Assembly: GCA_016715645.1 (NCBI GenBank)
Contig: JADJZR010000020.1
Span: forward strand, 1 to 44,642
Origin: Elusimicrobiota bacterium
GTDB lineage: Bacteria; Elusimicrobiota; Elusimicrobia; FEN-1173
Reading direction: 5' to 3'
DNA: 44,642 nucleotides
The translations under genes were made by a program, and so were the position numbers. Below the pieces are notes generated by a model that saw nothing but the letters and a program-made list of their open reading frames with translations, was not told where the DNA came from and searched no databases. Each line of letters opens with the position of its first letter. The first letter of the stretch is position 1. This document shows positions 1 through 7,602 of this stretch, one piece after another.

Positions 1-865
1 ACCAGCCGAATGAGCTCGCGGGCCGCGGGGGGCAACGCCGTTCCCCGCCGAGTGACCACACCGTAACTGTCCCGGCCGAACAAGTCCCCCGTGCTTCGCA
101 CGGCCAGACGGCGGCGGTCATCCTTTGATAGGCACAGCTCCGGGACCACTGCCACGCCGAACCCGGCGGCGGCGTAGGTCTTGATCGCTTCCCACCCTCC
201 CGCCTCCAGACCCACCTGATAAGGCAGGCCCGCCTTCGTCAGGGCCTCTTCCACCAAGACCCGGGTGATGGATTGTGAACCCGGGAATAATAAGGGGTGC
301 CGGGCCAGTTCCGGGAGCTTGACCGTTCCGCCCTTGGCAAAGGGGTGGCCCTTGGCGCACACCGCCACCCTTGGATAGTCCCGGGACGGGCGGTAGCTCG
401 CCCAGGCGGGGACGATGGTGAGCGATCGGACGCCCAGGTCCAGTTCTCCCGCTTTTAGCATGCGGAGCGTTTCGTCCGCCCGCTGGTGGTGGAGAACGAT
501 CCGGACCTTCGGGTGTTTTTTTTGAAACGCCTTCAAAATGGAGGGAAGAGGTAGAGCACCCCCGCCTCCCCGGCGCCGATCCGCAACAATCCTTGGGCTT
601 CTCCGCTCAGGCGTTCCTTCAGTCTGTCCTTCAGACCCTCCCACTGGTCCAGGGCCGGGCCCGCTTCGGCCACCAGGGCCTCCCCGGCGGGGGTGAGCGC
701 CGCCCGGCGGCCGCGCCGCTCGAATAGCGCGATCCCCAGCTCCCGTTCCAGCGCCTTCACCGACGCCGTCACCGCCGGTTGCGTCCGGTGAACGGTCTCC
801 GCTGCGCGGGAATACCCGCCCCCGCTCGCCACCGCCAAGAACGCTCGCATCTGTTGGATTTCCAT
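1..865 (-). pseudogene. LysR-family transcriptional regulator, frameshifted and cut by window edge
   Basis: The N-terminal 110 residues (865 to 533) are a classic LysR winged-HTH: MEIQQMRAFLAVAS, then AAETVHRTQPAVTASVKALE and LFERRGRRAALTPAGE. The frame stops at 533 just after LYLFPPF. Shifting by one base at about 537-541 restores a long open frame to the window edge that reads as the LysR effector domain (ILKAFQKKHPKVRIVLHH, then GELDLGV, VAVCAKGHPFA, GFGVAVVPE). One base therefore seems to be missing near the domain junction. The nearby run of eight A's on the coding strand lies after the stop and cannot be the shift site. LysR proteins bind DNA as tetramers and usually control a divergent neighbour, here the transglutaminase-like gene. 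It is either a decayed regulator or a sequencing indel; the C-terminus lies outside the window. Confidence 0.85.
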
Positions 866-910
866 GCCAATAGATTATCAGGTTTTATATCAGTTATCAA
901 TACTATTAGT

Positions 911-939
911 TTGATTTATCTATGTTTCACCCTTACAAT
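911..939 (+). promoter_or_regulatory. Predicted sigma70-type promoter in the divergent LysR/DUF3857 intergenic region
   Basis: TTGATT at 911-916 and TACAAT at 934-939 are separated by exactly 17 bp, in a notably AT-rich stretch of an otherwise GC-rich region, 87 bp upstream of the ATG at 1026. On the other strand a TTGATA lies in the same AT-rich block and could serve the lysR gene. The repeated ATCAG/TTATCA words at 873-900 could be regulator half-sites, but that is weak. Confidence 0.5.
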
Positions 940-1025
940 GGAGGTGAGGGACGAGCGTATCCTCCCTCCGACATCATGGGCGACTCCATCTCCGGACCCT
1001 CGCAGGTCCAAAAGGCGGTAGCCTT

Positions 1026-2918
1026 ATGAAACGGTCTCTCCGCGTATCAGTCGCTGGGTTCTCTGTCTTCTGTTTGTTTCTCGCCCCTCTCCTCGCCGAC
1101 ACTTGGGAAGAACGCAACGCCGACCGGCACGTCCTTCTCCTCTCCATGGACCGGGACGTGGAAATATTCCCGGACTTTTCCTATAAGTCCGCCTCCGTGA
1201 CCCAATACAAGGTTCAAAGCCCCGAGGCCATCAAAAACGGATTCGGCGAGTTCCAGCGGGAATACAATCCCCGGTTCGATAAATTAAAGATGGAAGCCGT
1301 GATCATCACCCCGGAAGGAAAACGCATCCACCACAAAAAAGTTCAAGACAAGGCCCGTTCCGGGGGCAACGCTGTTTATGACGACACCCGCGTGGTGACC
1401 CTCACGCTTCCACGGCTCACGGTGGGGTCCACGGTGGAACTTATCGTGTCCCATCATAACTTCAAACCCCGGGTGCCCGGTCAGGTGGAGTTTATCCGCC
1501 AGATCGAACCCTCTGTCGCGGTCAAGAGCGTCCACCACTCCCTCACCTGGCCCCAGGGAATGGGCCTGTCCTTGATCCCGCTTAACGGGCTTGAACCAGG
1601 CAAGTCCACCGTGCAAGACGGCAAACACAAACAAGAATGGTTTTCCCACGAAAGCGACGAAATCCCCGAAGAATCCCACATGCCCCCCATGGAACAGGTG
1701 ACCGCCTCTTTGGGCGTCTCCCATTGGAAGGATTGGTCCCAAATGGACGCCTTCTTTGCGCCAGTGGTCGAGGGATCAGCCAAAGTCACGCCCCCCATCC
1801 AAAAGCTGGCGGAGGACATCATGGCCAAGTCCACCGCCACCGCCGACCGAATTCAGGAAGTCTTTAACTACATCGACGACAATATCAGGTATGTCTCCAT
1901 GAACCTGGGCCAGAACGGGCTCACCCCGCACCCGGCGGAGGAAACCCTGAAGAACCGCTACGGGGACTGCAAGGACCGCGCGGCCCTGGCCATCGCGGTT
2001 CTTAAGGCCCTGGGCGTGAAGGCCTACCCCTGCCTAGTCGCCCCGGAATTGCCCGACATTGACGACCGACTCCCCCGCTGGGGGTATTTCAACCACATGA
2101 TCGCCGCCGTGGACTTCGAGGGCCTCCATTTCGTGGAGTCCACGGACAACAACTTCCCCTTCAATGAACAGCACCCCGGCCTGAACGGCGCCCAGGTCTT
2201 CTTGGTTAACGGCCAGGGGGGAAAACGGGTCGCGCTCCCCTCGGAAGACGTGACCCGAATGGGATACGGTCAGTCCAAGCGGATTCAGCTTCTACCCGAC
2301 GGGTCCGGACGGCTGGAGCAGACGGAATTCTTCCCCCGCGATTCCACACCGGACATTCGAAAGAGTTTGCGTCACTTGGAATCAATGCCCGAACTGCTGG
2401 CGACAAAAATGAAGCAGGAATTTCTTACAGCCGCGCAACCGGGGATTTTGGACGGCGTATTCGGTTACGTAGGCGTTGACCAGCGGTTCGGACGAATTCA
2501 AGCCCATATCACCGGCACGGTTCCGGGAATCGCCAAGAAAAATGGGCCGTTCCTGGTCTATGACTTAGACATCGAAGACCGGATGAAGGACTTTCCAGAA
2601 TCCCCCCGCGTCCATCCTCTCTGGTTTACCGATACCGACTACGCCCACACGGAAGCCGTGGTCCAGATTCCGGCGGGATATGCCGTGGAACATCTCCCAC
2701 GGGATTTCGATATGAAGACCGACGCCATCCGTTTCAAACGCTCCTGCAAACTGGAGGGCAACACCTTCACGGTCGTCGAGGACCGCTGGCTCTCCCCGGC
2801 CCGGCTCCCCGCCACGGAATACCCTCGCCTTCGTCAATTCCACCAAGAGTTAAAGACCGCCTCCGAAGACAGCCTGATCCTGCGCGAATTATCGGTGAAG
2901 GAGGCGCGTAAACCCTGA
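1026..2918 (+). CDS. Secreted DUF3857 / transglutaminase-like domain protein
   Basis: A 630-residue protein. Residues 1-25 form a Sec signal peptide (basic MKRS, hydrophobic core, LLADT cleavage region), so it acts in the periplasm or outside. Residues ~30-250 match the DUF3857 beta-sandwich layout. Residues ~265-400 are a transglutaminase-like papain-fold domain, with Cys in NRYGDCKDRA, His in WGYFNHMIAA and Asp in VESTDNNFPF, so the Cys-His-Asp triad is intact. The remainder is a beta-rich C-terminal part typical of this architecture. Such proteins may act as proteases, amidases or cross-linking enzymes on cell-surface peptides; the substrate here is unknown. It stands alone, divergent from the broken lysR gene, and could be its target. 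The ATG has no strong Shine-Dalgarno; it was chosen because the signal peptide starts there. Confidence 0.85.
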   Translation: MKRSLRVSVAGFSVFCLFLAPLLADTWEERNADRHVLLLSMDRDVEIFPDFSYKSASVTQYKVQSPEAIKNGFGEFQREYNPRFDKLKMEAVIITPEGKRIHHKKVQDKARSGGNAVYDDTRVVTLTLPRLTVGSTVELIVSHHNFKPRVPGQVEFIRQIEPSVAVKSVHHSLTWPQGMGLSLIPLNGLEPGKSTVQDGKHKQEWFSHESDEIPEESHMPPMEQVTASLGVSHWKDWSQMDAFFAPVVEGSAKVTPPIQKLAEDIMAKSTATADRIQEVFNYIDDNIRYVSMNLGQNGLTPHPAEETLKNRYGDCKDRAALAIAVLKALGVKAYPCLVAPELPDIDDRLPRWGYFNHMIAAVDFEGLHFVESTDNNFPFNEQHPGLNGAQVFLVNGQGGKRVALPSEDVTRMGYGQSKRIQLLPDGSGRLEQTEFFPRDSTPDIRKSLRHLESMPELLATKMKQEFLTAAQPGILDGVFGYVGVDQRFGRIQAHITGTVPGIAKKNGPFLVYDLDIEDRMKDFPESPRVHPLWFTDTDYAHTEAVVQIPAGYAVEHLPRDFDMKTDAIRFKRSCKLEGNTFTVVEDRWLSPARLPATEYPRLRQFHQELKTASEDSLILRELSVKEARKP

Positions 2919-2922
2919 CACC

Positions 2923-3055
2923 CCCTCCACCGGGCCCCGTTCACCGGGCCCGTGGTCGGGGGGATTCTTGACAACCTGTGACGATGAAAAAAATATACGC
3001 AGGAGGGTTGCCATGTCTCATTTCAACGAACGCGAACCTAAACTTAAAGAATTCG
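2923..3055 (+). repeat. Leader repeat copy 1 (upstream region and first codons of the Sel1 gene)
   Basis: This stretch contains CACCGGGCCCGTGGTCGG, ATTCTTGACAACCTGTGACG, an AGGAGG ribosome binding site (3001-3006) and the codons for MSHFNEREP. Nearly the same series recurs at 4428-4548. TTGACA at 2968-2973 followed 17 bp later by an AT-rich hexamer looks like a promoter in both copies, although the spacing to the AGGAGG would give a very short leader. Confidence 0.7.
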
Positions 3056-4380
3056 GAAAAAGTTGGAAGGACCTCGCCAAGCTTTTTGCCGTTAGAAACA
3101 GCACGGGGGATGACGTCCCCACTATCACGGAGTCCCTCGCGTTTTTCAAAAGGGCCGCGGACAACGCTTCCGACGACATCCTTTATAAGATGGGCGAGGC
3201 CTGCTCCAAGGGCCAAGGCCGGGTGCCAAAAGACCCGGTCCAAGCCGCCCGATGGTGGCGGGACGCCGCCGCCTGCGGACACGTTCAGGCGATGATGATG
3301 TTGAGCGTGGTCCACACCCTCGGCGTGGGCGTGCCCAAGGACGCAGCTCTGGCCAAGATGTGGCTCGAGCGAGAGGCCCGAGTAGGGGACGATAAAACCC
3401 ACTTGACCATGGCCAAGGCCTACGGTGAAGTAAAAAACTCGCCGGAGCACCGCGAGAAATCCCTTGCAATGCTCCGCCTATCGGCGGAGGAAGGCAACCC
3501 CGAAGCCCAACGGGATTTGGGGGTCAGGTATGTCGAGGGCGATGGAGTGGTGAAGGACTACGGCGAGGCCCTCCGATGGTTCCGCAAAGCCGCCGTTCAT
3601 GGCTGTGCGGAATCCCAGTTCAAGCTCGGACAAGCCTACGCCGACGGGGAGGGCGTGTCCAAGGACATCCCCCAGGCCATGGCTTGGCTCCGAAAAGCGG
3701 CGGAGCAGGGCCATGCCGCCGCGCAGTCCAGCCTGGGCTGTCTTCTTCAAAAATCCGGGACCACGGAGGCCCAGTTGGAAGAGGCCGTAAAATGGTACCG
3801 CCGCGCCGCCAAACAGGGGGACGCCGTGGCGCAGTTCAACCTGGGCTTGGCGCACATCCAAGGCCGGGGCCTGCCGGCGAGCCCGGGGACGGCCATGATC
3901 TGGCTCCGTCAAGCCGCGGAGCGGGGGATAGTTGAAGCTTGCCACGTCATCGGGCAAATCCATGCCAAGGGCCTGGGCACCCCGAGGGATCTTTCGGCGG
4001 CCGCCCTGTGGCACCGGCGCGCCGCCGAGAAGGGCGACGCCGACGCCCAGTTCGCTCTGGGCATGCAGTATTTGAAAGGGGAGGGCGTCCCCCGGGATCC
4101 CACACAAGCCGCCCAGTGGTTTTGGAAAGCCGCCCGGCAAGGTATTGCCCAGGCCCAATATCAGCTGGCGATCATGTACGCCAAAGGCCAAGGCCTGCTC
4201 AAAGACCCCCAGCAATCCGCCCGCTGGCTCATCAAGGCCGCCCAAGCCGGTATCCCCCAGGCCCAACGCCTCATCGGCCTCGTATACATCCTCGGTCAGG
4301 GCATCCCCCGTCATATCCCCTGGGGATTCAAATGGCTCGCGAAGTGGGCGCGGCAAACATTCCTGCCGACATGGTCCTAA
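3013..4380 (+). CDS. Sel1-like repeat (SLR) protein
   Basis: A 455-residue protein made almost entirely of about eleven ~36-residue Sel1-type helical repeats, recognisable by the recurring pattern AQ..LG..Y..G.GV.KD...A..W..KAA..G (for example NPEAQRDLGVRYVEGDGVV and DADAQFALGMQYLKGEGVP). The repeats stack into an alpha-solenoid used for protein-protein interaction in bacterial signalling and assembly. No signal peptide is visible, so it is probably cytoplasmic. I chose the ATG at 3013 because a perfect AGGAGG lies 6 nt upstream; an in-frame TTG at 2968 would fall inside the putative promoter. One repeat (around residues 135-170, GEVKNSPEHREKS) and the last one are degenerate. The start region is duplicated just downstream of the gene (4428-4548). 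The partner is unknown. Confidence 0.9.
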   Translation: MSHFNEREPKLKEFGKSWKDLAKLFAVRNSTGDDVPTITESLAFFKRAADNASDDILYKMGEACSKGQGRVPKDPVQAARWWRDAAACGHVQAMMMLSVVHTLGVGVPKDAALAKMWLEREARVGDDKTHLTMAKAYGEVKNSPEHREKSLAMLRLSAEEGNPEAQRDLGVRYVEGDGVVKDYGEALRWFRKAAVHGCAESQFKLGQAYADGEGVSKDIPQAMAWLRKAAEQGHAAAQSSLGCLLQKSGTTEAQLEEAVKWYRRAAKQGDAVAQFNLGLAHIQGRGLPASPGTAMIWLRQAAERGIVEACHVIGQIHAKGLGTPRDLSAAALWHRRAAEKGDADAQFALGMQYLKGEGVPRDPTQAAQWFWKAARQGIAQAQYQLAIMYAKGQGLLKDPQQSARWLIKAAQAGIPQAQRLIGLVYILGQGIPRHIPWGFKWLAKWARQTFLPTWS

Positions 4381-4512
4381 AGCGACCAGCGGGAGGAGAG
4401 GAGCTTTCATGGTTACCAGTGAACCATAACCCTGACACCCCCACCGGGCCCGTGGTCGGAAGCATTCTTGACAACCTGTGACGATCAAAATATTTAATCG
4501 AGGAGGGTTGCC

Positions 4513-4602
4513 ATGTCTCATTTCAACGAACGCGAACCGGAACTAATAGAATTTACACTTTACCCATTAAAGGGGAGACGTTATGACAAAAAAGCGGCTT
4601 AA
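4513..4602 (+). pseudogene. Truncated duplicate of the Sel1-gene start (leader repeat copy 2)
   Basis: From ~4428 the sequence repeats the leader of the Sel1 gene: CCGGGCCCGTGGTCGG, TTGACAACCTGTGACGAT, GAGGAGGG, then ATG and the codons MSHFNEREP. Similarity then fades and the frame closes after 29 codons, inside the start of the next gene (4583). It is best read as the scar of a tandem duplication that left a second promoter and ribosome binding site for the following gene. Alternatively it is a short upstream peptide that couples translation to the gene at 4583. Confidence 0.65.
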
Positions 4603-5029
4603 AATTCTGTTGGCTCACAGTTACGGTGCAGACCCGATTCTCTGGGGCATGGGAGAACGAGTCGGGGGTTGGCTTGTTGCAATTGCGAAGAGCTATGAGC
4701 AGTTTGTCCGGTTTGCGGAGAAAATGCACCCGGACATCATCATCACGCACCTTCTATTTAATGGTTTTATAACAGCGGGGGGAATGGTTGTCAAAGGGCT
4801 GGAAGATATGAAAATGGGGGAGGGGGGAGGGGTTGAGGACATCGTCAAGCATGTGAGAGAACACCCCGCCATGCGGGAGACCAAAATTATTATTTACTCG
4901 GTGACCGCGCCGGAGGAAGCCGAGCGCACCTGCCCCGGGGCGGACGCTTATATAAAAGCCAATGGAATGGGAACCAATGAGGAATTGCTTCGAACAATCA
5001 AGCGGTTCGGCGAAGGACAAGGGGCGTGA
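4583..5029 (+). CDS. Degenerate receiver-like (CheY-fold) protein without phosphoacceptor Asp
   Basis: A 148-residue protein whose secondary-structure pattern follows response-regulator receivers: beta1 RLKILLAHS, beta3 HPDIIITHLLFNG, beta4 KIIIYSVTAPEEAE, and beta5 GADAYIKANG with the conserved Lys. In receivers the beta3 strand ends with the phosphorylated Asp; here the aligned position is Thr or His (IITHLL), and the acidic pair after beta1 is absent. The Ser/Thr after beta4 and the beta5 Lys remain. It is therefore probably a pseudo-receiver that signals without phosphorylation, though sequence similarity is weak and the call rests on pattern. A GGGGAGA precedes the ATG, and the duplicated Sel1 leader sits immediately upstream. 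A G-rich run encodes KMGEGGGVED. The Sel1 protein next door could be its partner (inference). Confidence 0.55.
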   Translation: MTKKRLKILLAHSYGADPILWGMGERVGGWLVAIAKSYEQFVRFAEKMHPDIIITHLLFNGFITAGGMVVKGLEDMKMGEGGGVEDIVKHVREHPAMRETKIIIYSVTAPEEAERTCPGADAYIKANGMGTNEELLRTIKRFGEGQGA

Positions 5030-5300
5030 TGCGGCCCCCGCCTTCCGACTCGCCGACCCAAACATGGACTTGCCCGCTCTCTCCCGGAAATCAAATTGTT
5101 AATCATTGTCCCCGTGGCGGACAACCGGGGCGGAGCGTTCAGGATCACCAGCGAACCGTCGGCCTTAAATTACTAGCGAATCACCGTCCACTATTTCTCA
5201 TTACAGAGAATGAGGCCAGCCGGTAAGGCGGCTGAAAGTGTTGCTGTACCACCCTAACCCATGTCCACCTCTTTATAGCTGATGTTCCTCGAATGAGTCT
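5030..5300. other. Intergenic region between convergent genes; no gene seen
   Basis: About 270 bp between convergent genes. I see no convincing ORF, tRNA or strong terminator. Short imperfect repeats such as ACCAGCGAAcCGTC and ACTAGCGAAtCACCGTC (around 5149-5188) are present. It marks the left edge of the accessory island. Confidence 0.4.
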
Positions 5301-6122
5301 TCAGATTATCCGCGCCAAACCCCGATCCAAAAGTTCTTGGTTCAGCCAGAATCCCTTGGCGAAGACTTTTTCCCAGTCATCGTTTTCATTGAAGCTGTAA
5401 AAAACGTGTCCGACGTAGCGGCCGTAGATGTCCACCTTAATTGTGCGGATGGTCACAATTTTGGCTTTGGCCATTTGGGTTTGGACGTATTCAAGGGCCT
5501 CTTGGCCGCCGTCTTCTTTTAGGGGCGGCGTGTCCACCCCCGCAAGCCGTATGCGCTGATCTTTAAGCACCTGGAACCCAAGGTCAAGTCGAACGGTGAC
5601 AGAATCCCCGTCGCTCACTTTCAAAACTTCTGCCCGGTAGATGAACGGGCCGCCCTCAGGGCGTTTCAGTTTCTTGGAGGGTTTCCCGCCAGGGGTTGAT
5701 ACCACCTCCGCGTTTATAGCTTTCGCCAGCTGGTCTCGGGTCCAGTGTTCTTTTTCAGCCCGCTCTTGGTAATAGGCCCGTTCCTTCGCGTCGGCCACGG
5801 TCAAAAGTAGCCGGATGTGGCTCCAATTTAAATCAGTTTCTGGGACCCCCTTCGGATAGGCCCGCACAAACTGAACACACCGAACCAGCGTGGACCGGTC
5901 TACGCTCAAAGCGTCCGCCAGCTTGTCCATGACGGCGTCCCCATACCCCGCGTTTTCCGTCAACCCTTCGGATTCTATCCTGGACCCCACTGCCCAATAG
6001 GTGCGGATAATCTCCAAGTTGGCGGCGGACTTCGCCCGCTCCCGGCCCTGGTTTATAAGGGCCTGAATGTCGATAACAAGCTTATTGAAAGTGTTGGTTG
6101 AAAGAACCGTCCCTTTCCCCAT
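5301..6122 (-). CDS. DUF1016 N-terminal domain fused to a staphylococcal-nuclease-like domain
   Basis: A 273-residue protein. Residues ~10-130 match the DUF1016 N-terminal domain (IDIQALINQGRERAKSAAN, TYWAVGSRI, VRCVQFVRAYP, LNWSHIRLLLTVADA, AKEHW-type helices). Residues ~165-273 are an SNase-like OB fold: VSDGDSVTVRL, IRLAGVDTPP, VDIYGRYVGHVF and LNQELLDRGLARI. Relative to nuclease numbering, the calcium-binding Asp21, Arg35, Asp40, Thr41 and Arg87 equivalents are visible, but Glu43 is replaced by Pro (DTPPLKEDG). Catalysis may therefore be weakened, or a nearby Glu may substitute. DUF1016 proteins usually carry a PD-(D/E)XK nuclease after this N-domain, so here that nuclease seems to have been swapped for SNase. 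No signal peptide, hence intracellular. It starts 3 bp after the CsoR-like gene and is surely co-transcribed with it. Confidence 0.8.
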   Translation of the reverse strand: MGKGTVLSTNTFNKLVIDIQALINQGRERAKSAANLEIIRTYWAVGSRIESEGLTENAGYGDAVMDKLADALSVDRSTLVRCVQFVRAYPKGVPETDLNWSHIRLLLTVADAKERAYYQERAEKEHWTRDQLAKAINAEVVSTPGGKPSKKLKRPEGGPFIYRAEVLKVSDGDSVTVRLDLGFQVLKDQRIRLAGVDTPPLKEDGGQEALEYVQTQMAKAKIVTIRTIKVDIYGRYVGHVFYSFNENDDWEKVFAKGFWLNQELLDRGLARII

Positions 6123-6125
6123 GAC

Positions 6126-6398
6126 CTAAAGCCGCCTTAAAACCAAGTCCAAAGCTTTTCTGGCATCCTCGCCCAGTTTTGTCCCGCCATTCAAGGATTC
6201 CAAATATTTCTCAAAGAGGTCAGCCGTCACTTGGTCCACCGCGCCCTCAATGGCGGCGGCGAGGACCAGCATCTTTTTCCAATCTGTGGAGCCCTCAATC
6301 ATTCGTCTCAAGGCCGCCATCTGGCCCTCCATACGGGCCAGCCGGTTTTGCAATGTGGTCCGGGTGTTTTCGGGGGACCCTTTCCTTCGTGTGGCCAT
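6126..6398 (-). CDS. CsoR/FrmR-like (DUF156) helical protein lacking metal ligands
   Basis: A 90-residue protein with the core of the CsoR/RcnR/FrmR family: LQNRLARMEGQMAALRRMIEG, then LVLAAAIEGAVDQVTADLFEKYLESL. Family members are all-helical tetrameric repressors that release DNA on metal or formaldehyde binding through a Cys-His-Cys set. Here the first Cys position is Trp (TDWKKM) and the usual His and second Cys of the ligand helix are Tyr and Leu (EKYLESL), so canonical metal sensing is unlikely. I chose the start at 6398 because AGGAGA lies just upstream and the family core begins there; an upstream in-frame start at 6473 adds 25 poorly conserved residues. It probably autoregulates the CsoR-SNase pair, possibly with another inducer. 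Confidence 0.75.
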   Translation of the reverse strand: MATRRKGSPENTRTTLQNRLARMEGQMAALRRMIEGSTDWKKMLVLAAAIEGAVDQVTADLFEKYLESLNGGTKLGEDARKALDLVLRRL

Positions 6399-6542
6399 TA
6401 ACGGTGATCTCCTGATAAAGATTTCAGCTAACCGGAATTGTATATAATCCCTGTCGGAATCGCCGGGGTCCAATACTCATAAATCCAGGCGAGAACCATC
6501 TATCCATCTTATGAACGTGGAACAAAACAAGGGGGAAATCCA

Positions 6543-6722
6543 ATGGCTGACGGCGGATTCCTGATCAAATTCGATGGAAAAGAGGTTGTGCGATGCTATA
6601 AGGTCGCCTTTTCCTACGATGAATGGTCCTGGACTAAAAACTTTGACGCCCCCGAGTCATTGCCGGACAAGCTTAAAACGATCGAGGTGAAATTGGAGAA
6701 GGGCGGGAAAAATGATCGGTGA
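6543..6722 (+). CDS. Small hypothetical protein, first gene of the rightward defence-like operon
   Basis: A 59-residue ORF: MADGGFLIKFDGKEVVRCYK at the start, then a YDEWSW segment and a Lys-rich C-terminus (TIEVKLEKGGKNDR). A GGGGGAA sits 6-8 nt upstream of the ATG, and the stop lies 17 bp before the likely ATG of the HARE/GIY-YIG gene, so the two are translationally close. The start looks like a short beta-hairpin. I do not recognise the family. It is divergent from the CsoR-like gene across ~145 bp that must hold both promoters. Confidence 0.6.
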   Translation: MADGGFLIKFDGKEVVRCYKVAFSYDEWSWTKNFDAPESLPDKLKTIEVKLEKGGKNDR

Positions 6723-6739
6723 AAGTGTGGGGGAAAACT

Positions 6740-7528
6740 ATGCGAAATGAAATAACCTGGAAAAGCGCAATCGAGAAGGTTCTTCAGAATTCAACGGGTC
6801 CCCTCCACTACGAGGAGATTACTGATAAAATTATTTCCGATGGTCTTAAAAAGTCTGTCGGAGCAACCCCTTCGGCCACGGTCAACGCTCAGATTTCTAG
6901 TTCCATCAAACATGAAGGGTTACGGTCACCTTACGAACGGGTGGCACGCGGAACTTTCAAACTCCGAGACAAAGAAGTTGCCGCCAAGGTTGCCCCCCCC
7001 CTCCAAATTCCTGCCAAAGACTTTAACGAAATGGAGGATCAATACGCCATTGTCTCCTCCTTTGGCATGTTCTGGCGCAGGGAGGGGGTGAACTGGACCC
7101 CCATTCCCAAACTGCTGGGCATGCAGAAACAATCCTCCCTCGCGGTTGATTTTTCCGATCAGACGGGCGTTTACCTCCTTTACGACGGGCGCGAAGTCAT
7201 TTACGTCGGGCGCACAACAGACCGCCCTCTGGGAAAACGTTTGTATGAGCACACCATTGACCGTATGTCAGCCCGTTGGGATCGTTTTTCCTGGTTTGGC
7301 CTGCTCCCGGTCTCGGAAGAAGGGAAAATCGGGCCCTTACCCGTGAAATACGAAGCGGAAAAAATGATCCCCGCGTTGGAAGCGATCCTTATTGAGGCCT
7401 TGGAACCCAGACAAAACCGCAAACGGGGCGACGACCTGGCCGCTGTCGAATATATCCAAAAAACCGATCCGTCCATCGAACACAAAAAAATCATGGCCAC
7501 CATTTCAACGGCGCTCAATAAGCAATGA
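6740..7528 (+). CDS. HARE-HTH domain plus GIY-YIG nuclease-like domain protein
   Basis: A 262-residue protein. Residues ~1-80 are a HARE-HTH (TWKSAIEKVLQNSTGPLHYE, EITDKIISDG, TPSATVNAQISSSIKHEG, FERVARGTFKL-like end), a winged helix found in restriction and chromatin proteins that senses or binds modified DNA. Residues ~140-240 fit a GIY-YIG nuclease core: GVYLLYDGREVIYVGRT, then LGKRLYEHTIDRMSARWDRF, and a later Glu in IPALEAILIEALEPRQNRKR. The two strands, the conserved Arg and the Glu that binds metal are all present. I chose the ATG at 6740, with GGGGGAAA upstream, over the GTG at 6719. It is followed without a gap by a 25-codon ORF (ATGA overlap) and then the helicase. It probably supplies a modification-aware DNA nicking or cleavage activity. 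Confidence 0.8.
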   Translation: MRNEITWKSAIEKVLQNSTGPLHYEEITDKIISDGLKKSVGATPSATVNAQISSSIKHEGLRSPYERVARGTFKLRDKEVAAKVAPPLQIPAKDFNEMEDQYAIVSSFGMFWRREGVNWTPIPKLLGMQKQSSLAVDFSDQTGVYLLYDGREVIYVGRTTDRPLGKRLYEHTIDRMSARWDRFSWFGLLPVSEEGKIGPLPVKYEAEKMIPALEAILIEALEPRQNRKRGDDLAAVEYIQKTDPSIEHKKIMATISTALNKQ

Positions 7529-7602
7529 AACAGGTCATAGCCCGAGATATGGAACACCAACAGGGAGAGCTCATCCCCCCAAAGTTGATCGCCAATGCCT
7601 AG
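7525..7602 (+). CDS. Possible 25-codon coupling peptide between nuclease and helicase genes
   Basis: The ATG overlaps the stop of the upstream gene (ATGA), the frame runs 25 codons (MKQVIARDMEHQQGELIPPK...), and its TAG at 7600-7602 lies 8 bp inside the helicase start at 7595. The helicase ATG has no good Shine-Dalgarno of its own, so reading through this mini-ORF could deliver ribosomes to it. It could equally be chance. Confidence 0.35.
   Translation: MKQVIARDMEHQQGELIPPKLIANA

Noticed and set aside
1284..1742. Antisense open frames inside the DUF3857 gene
   Set aside because: Shadow frames caused by GC-rich third positions of the real gene.
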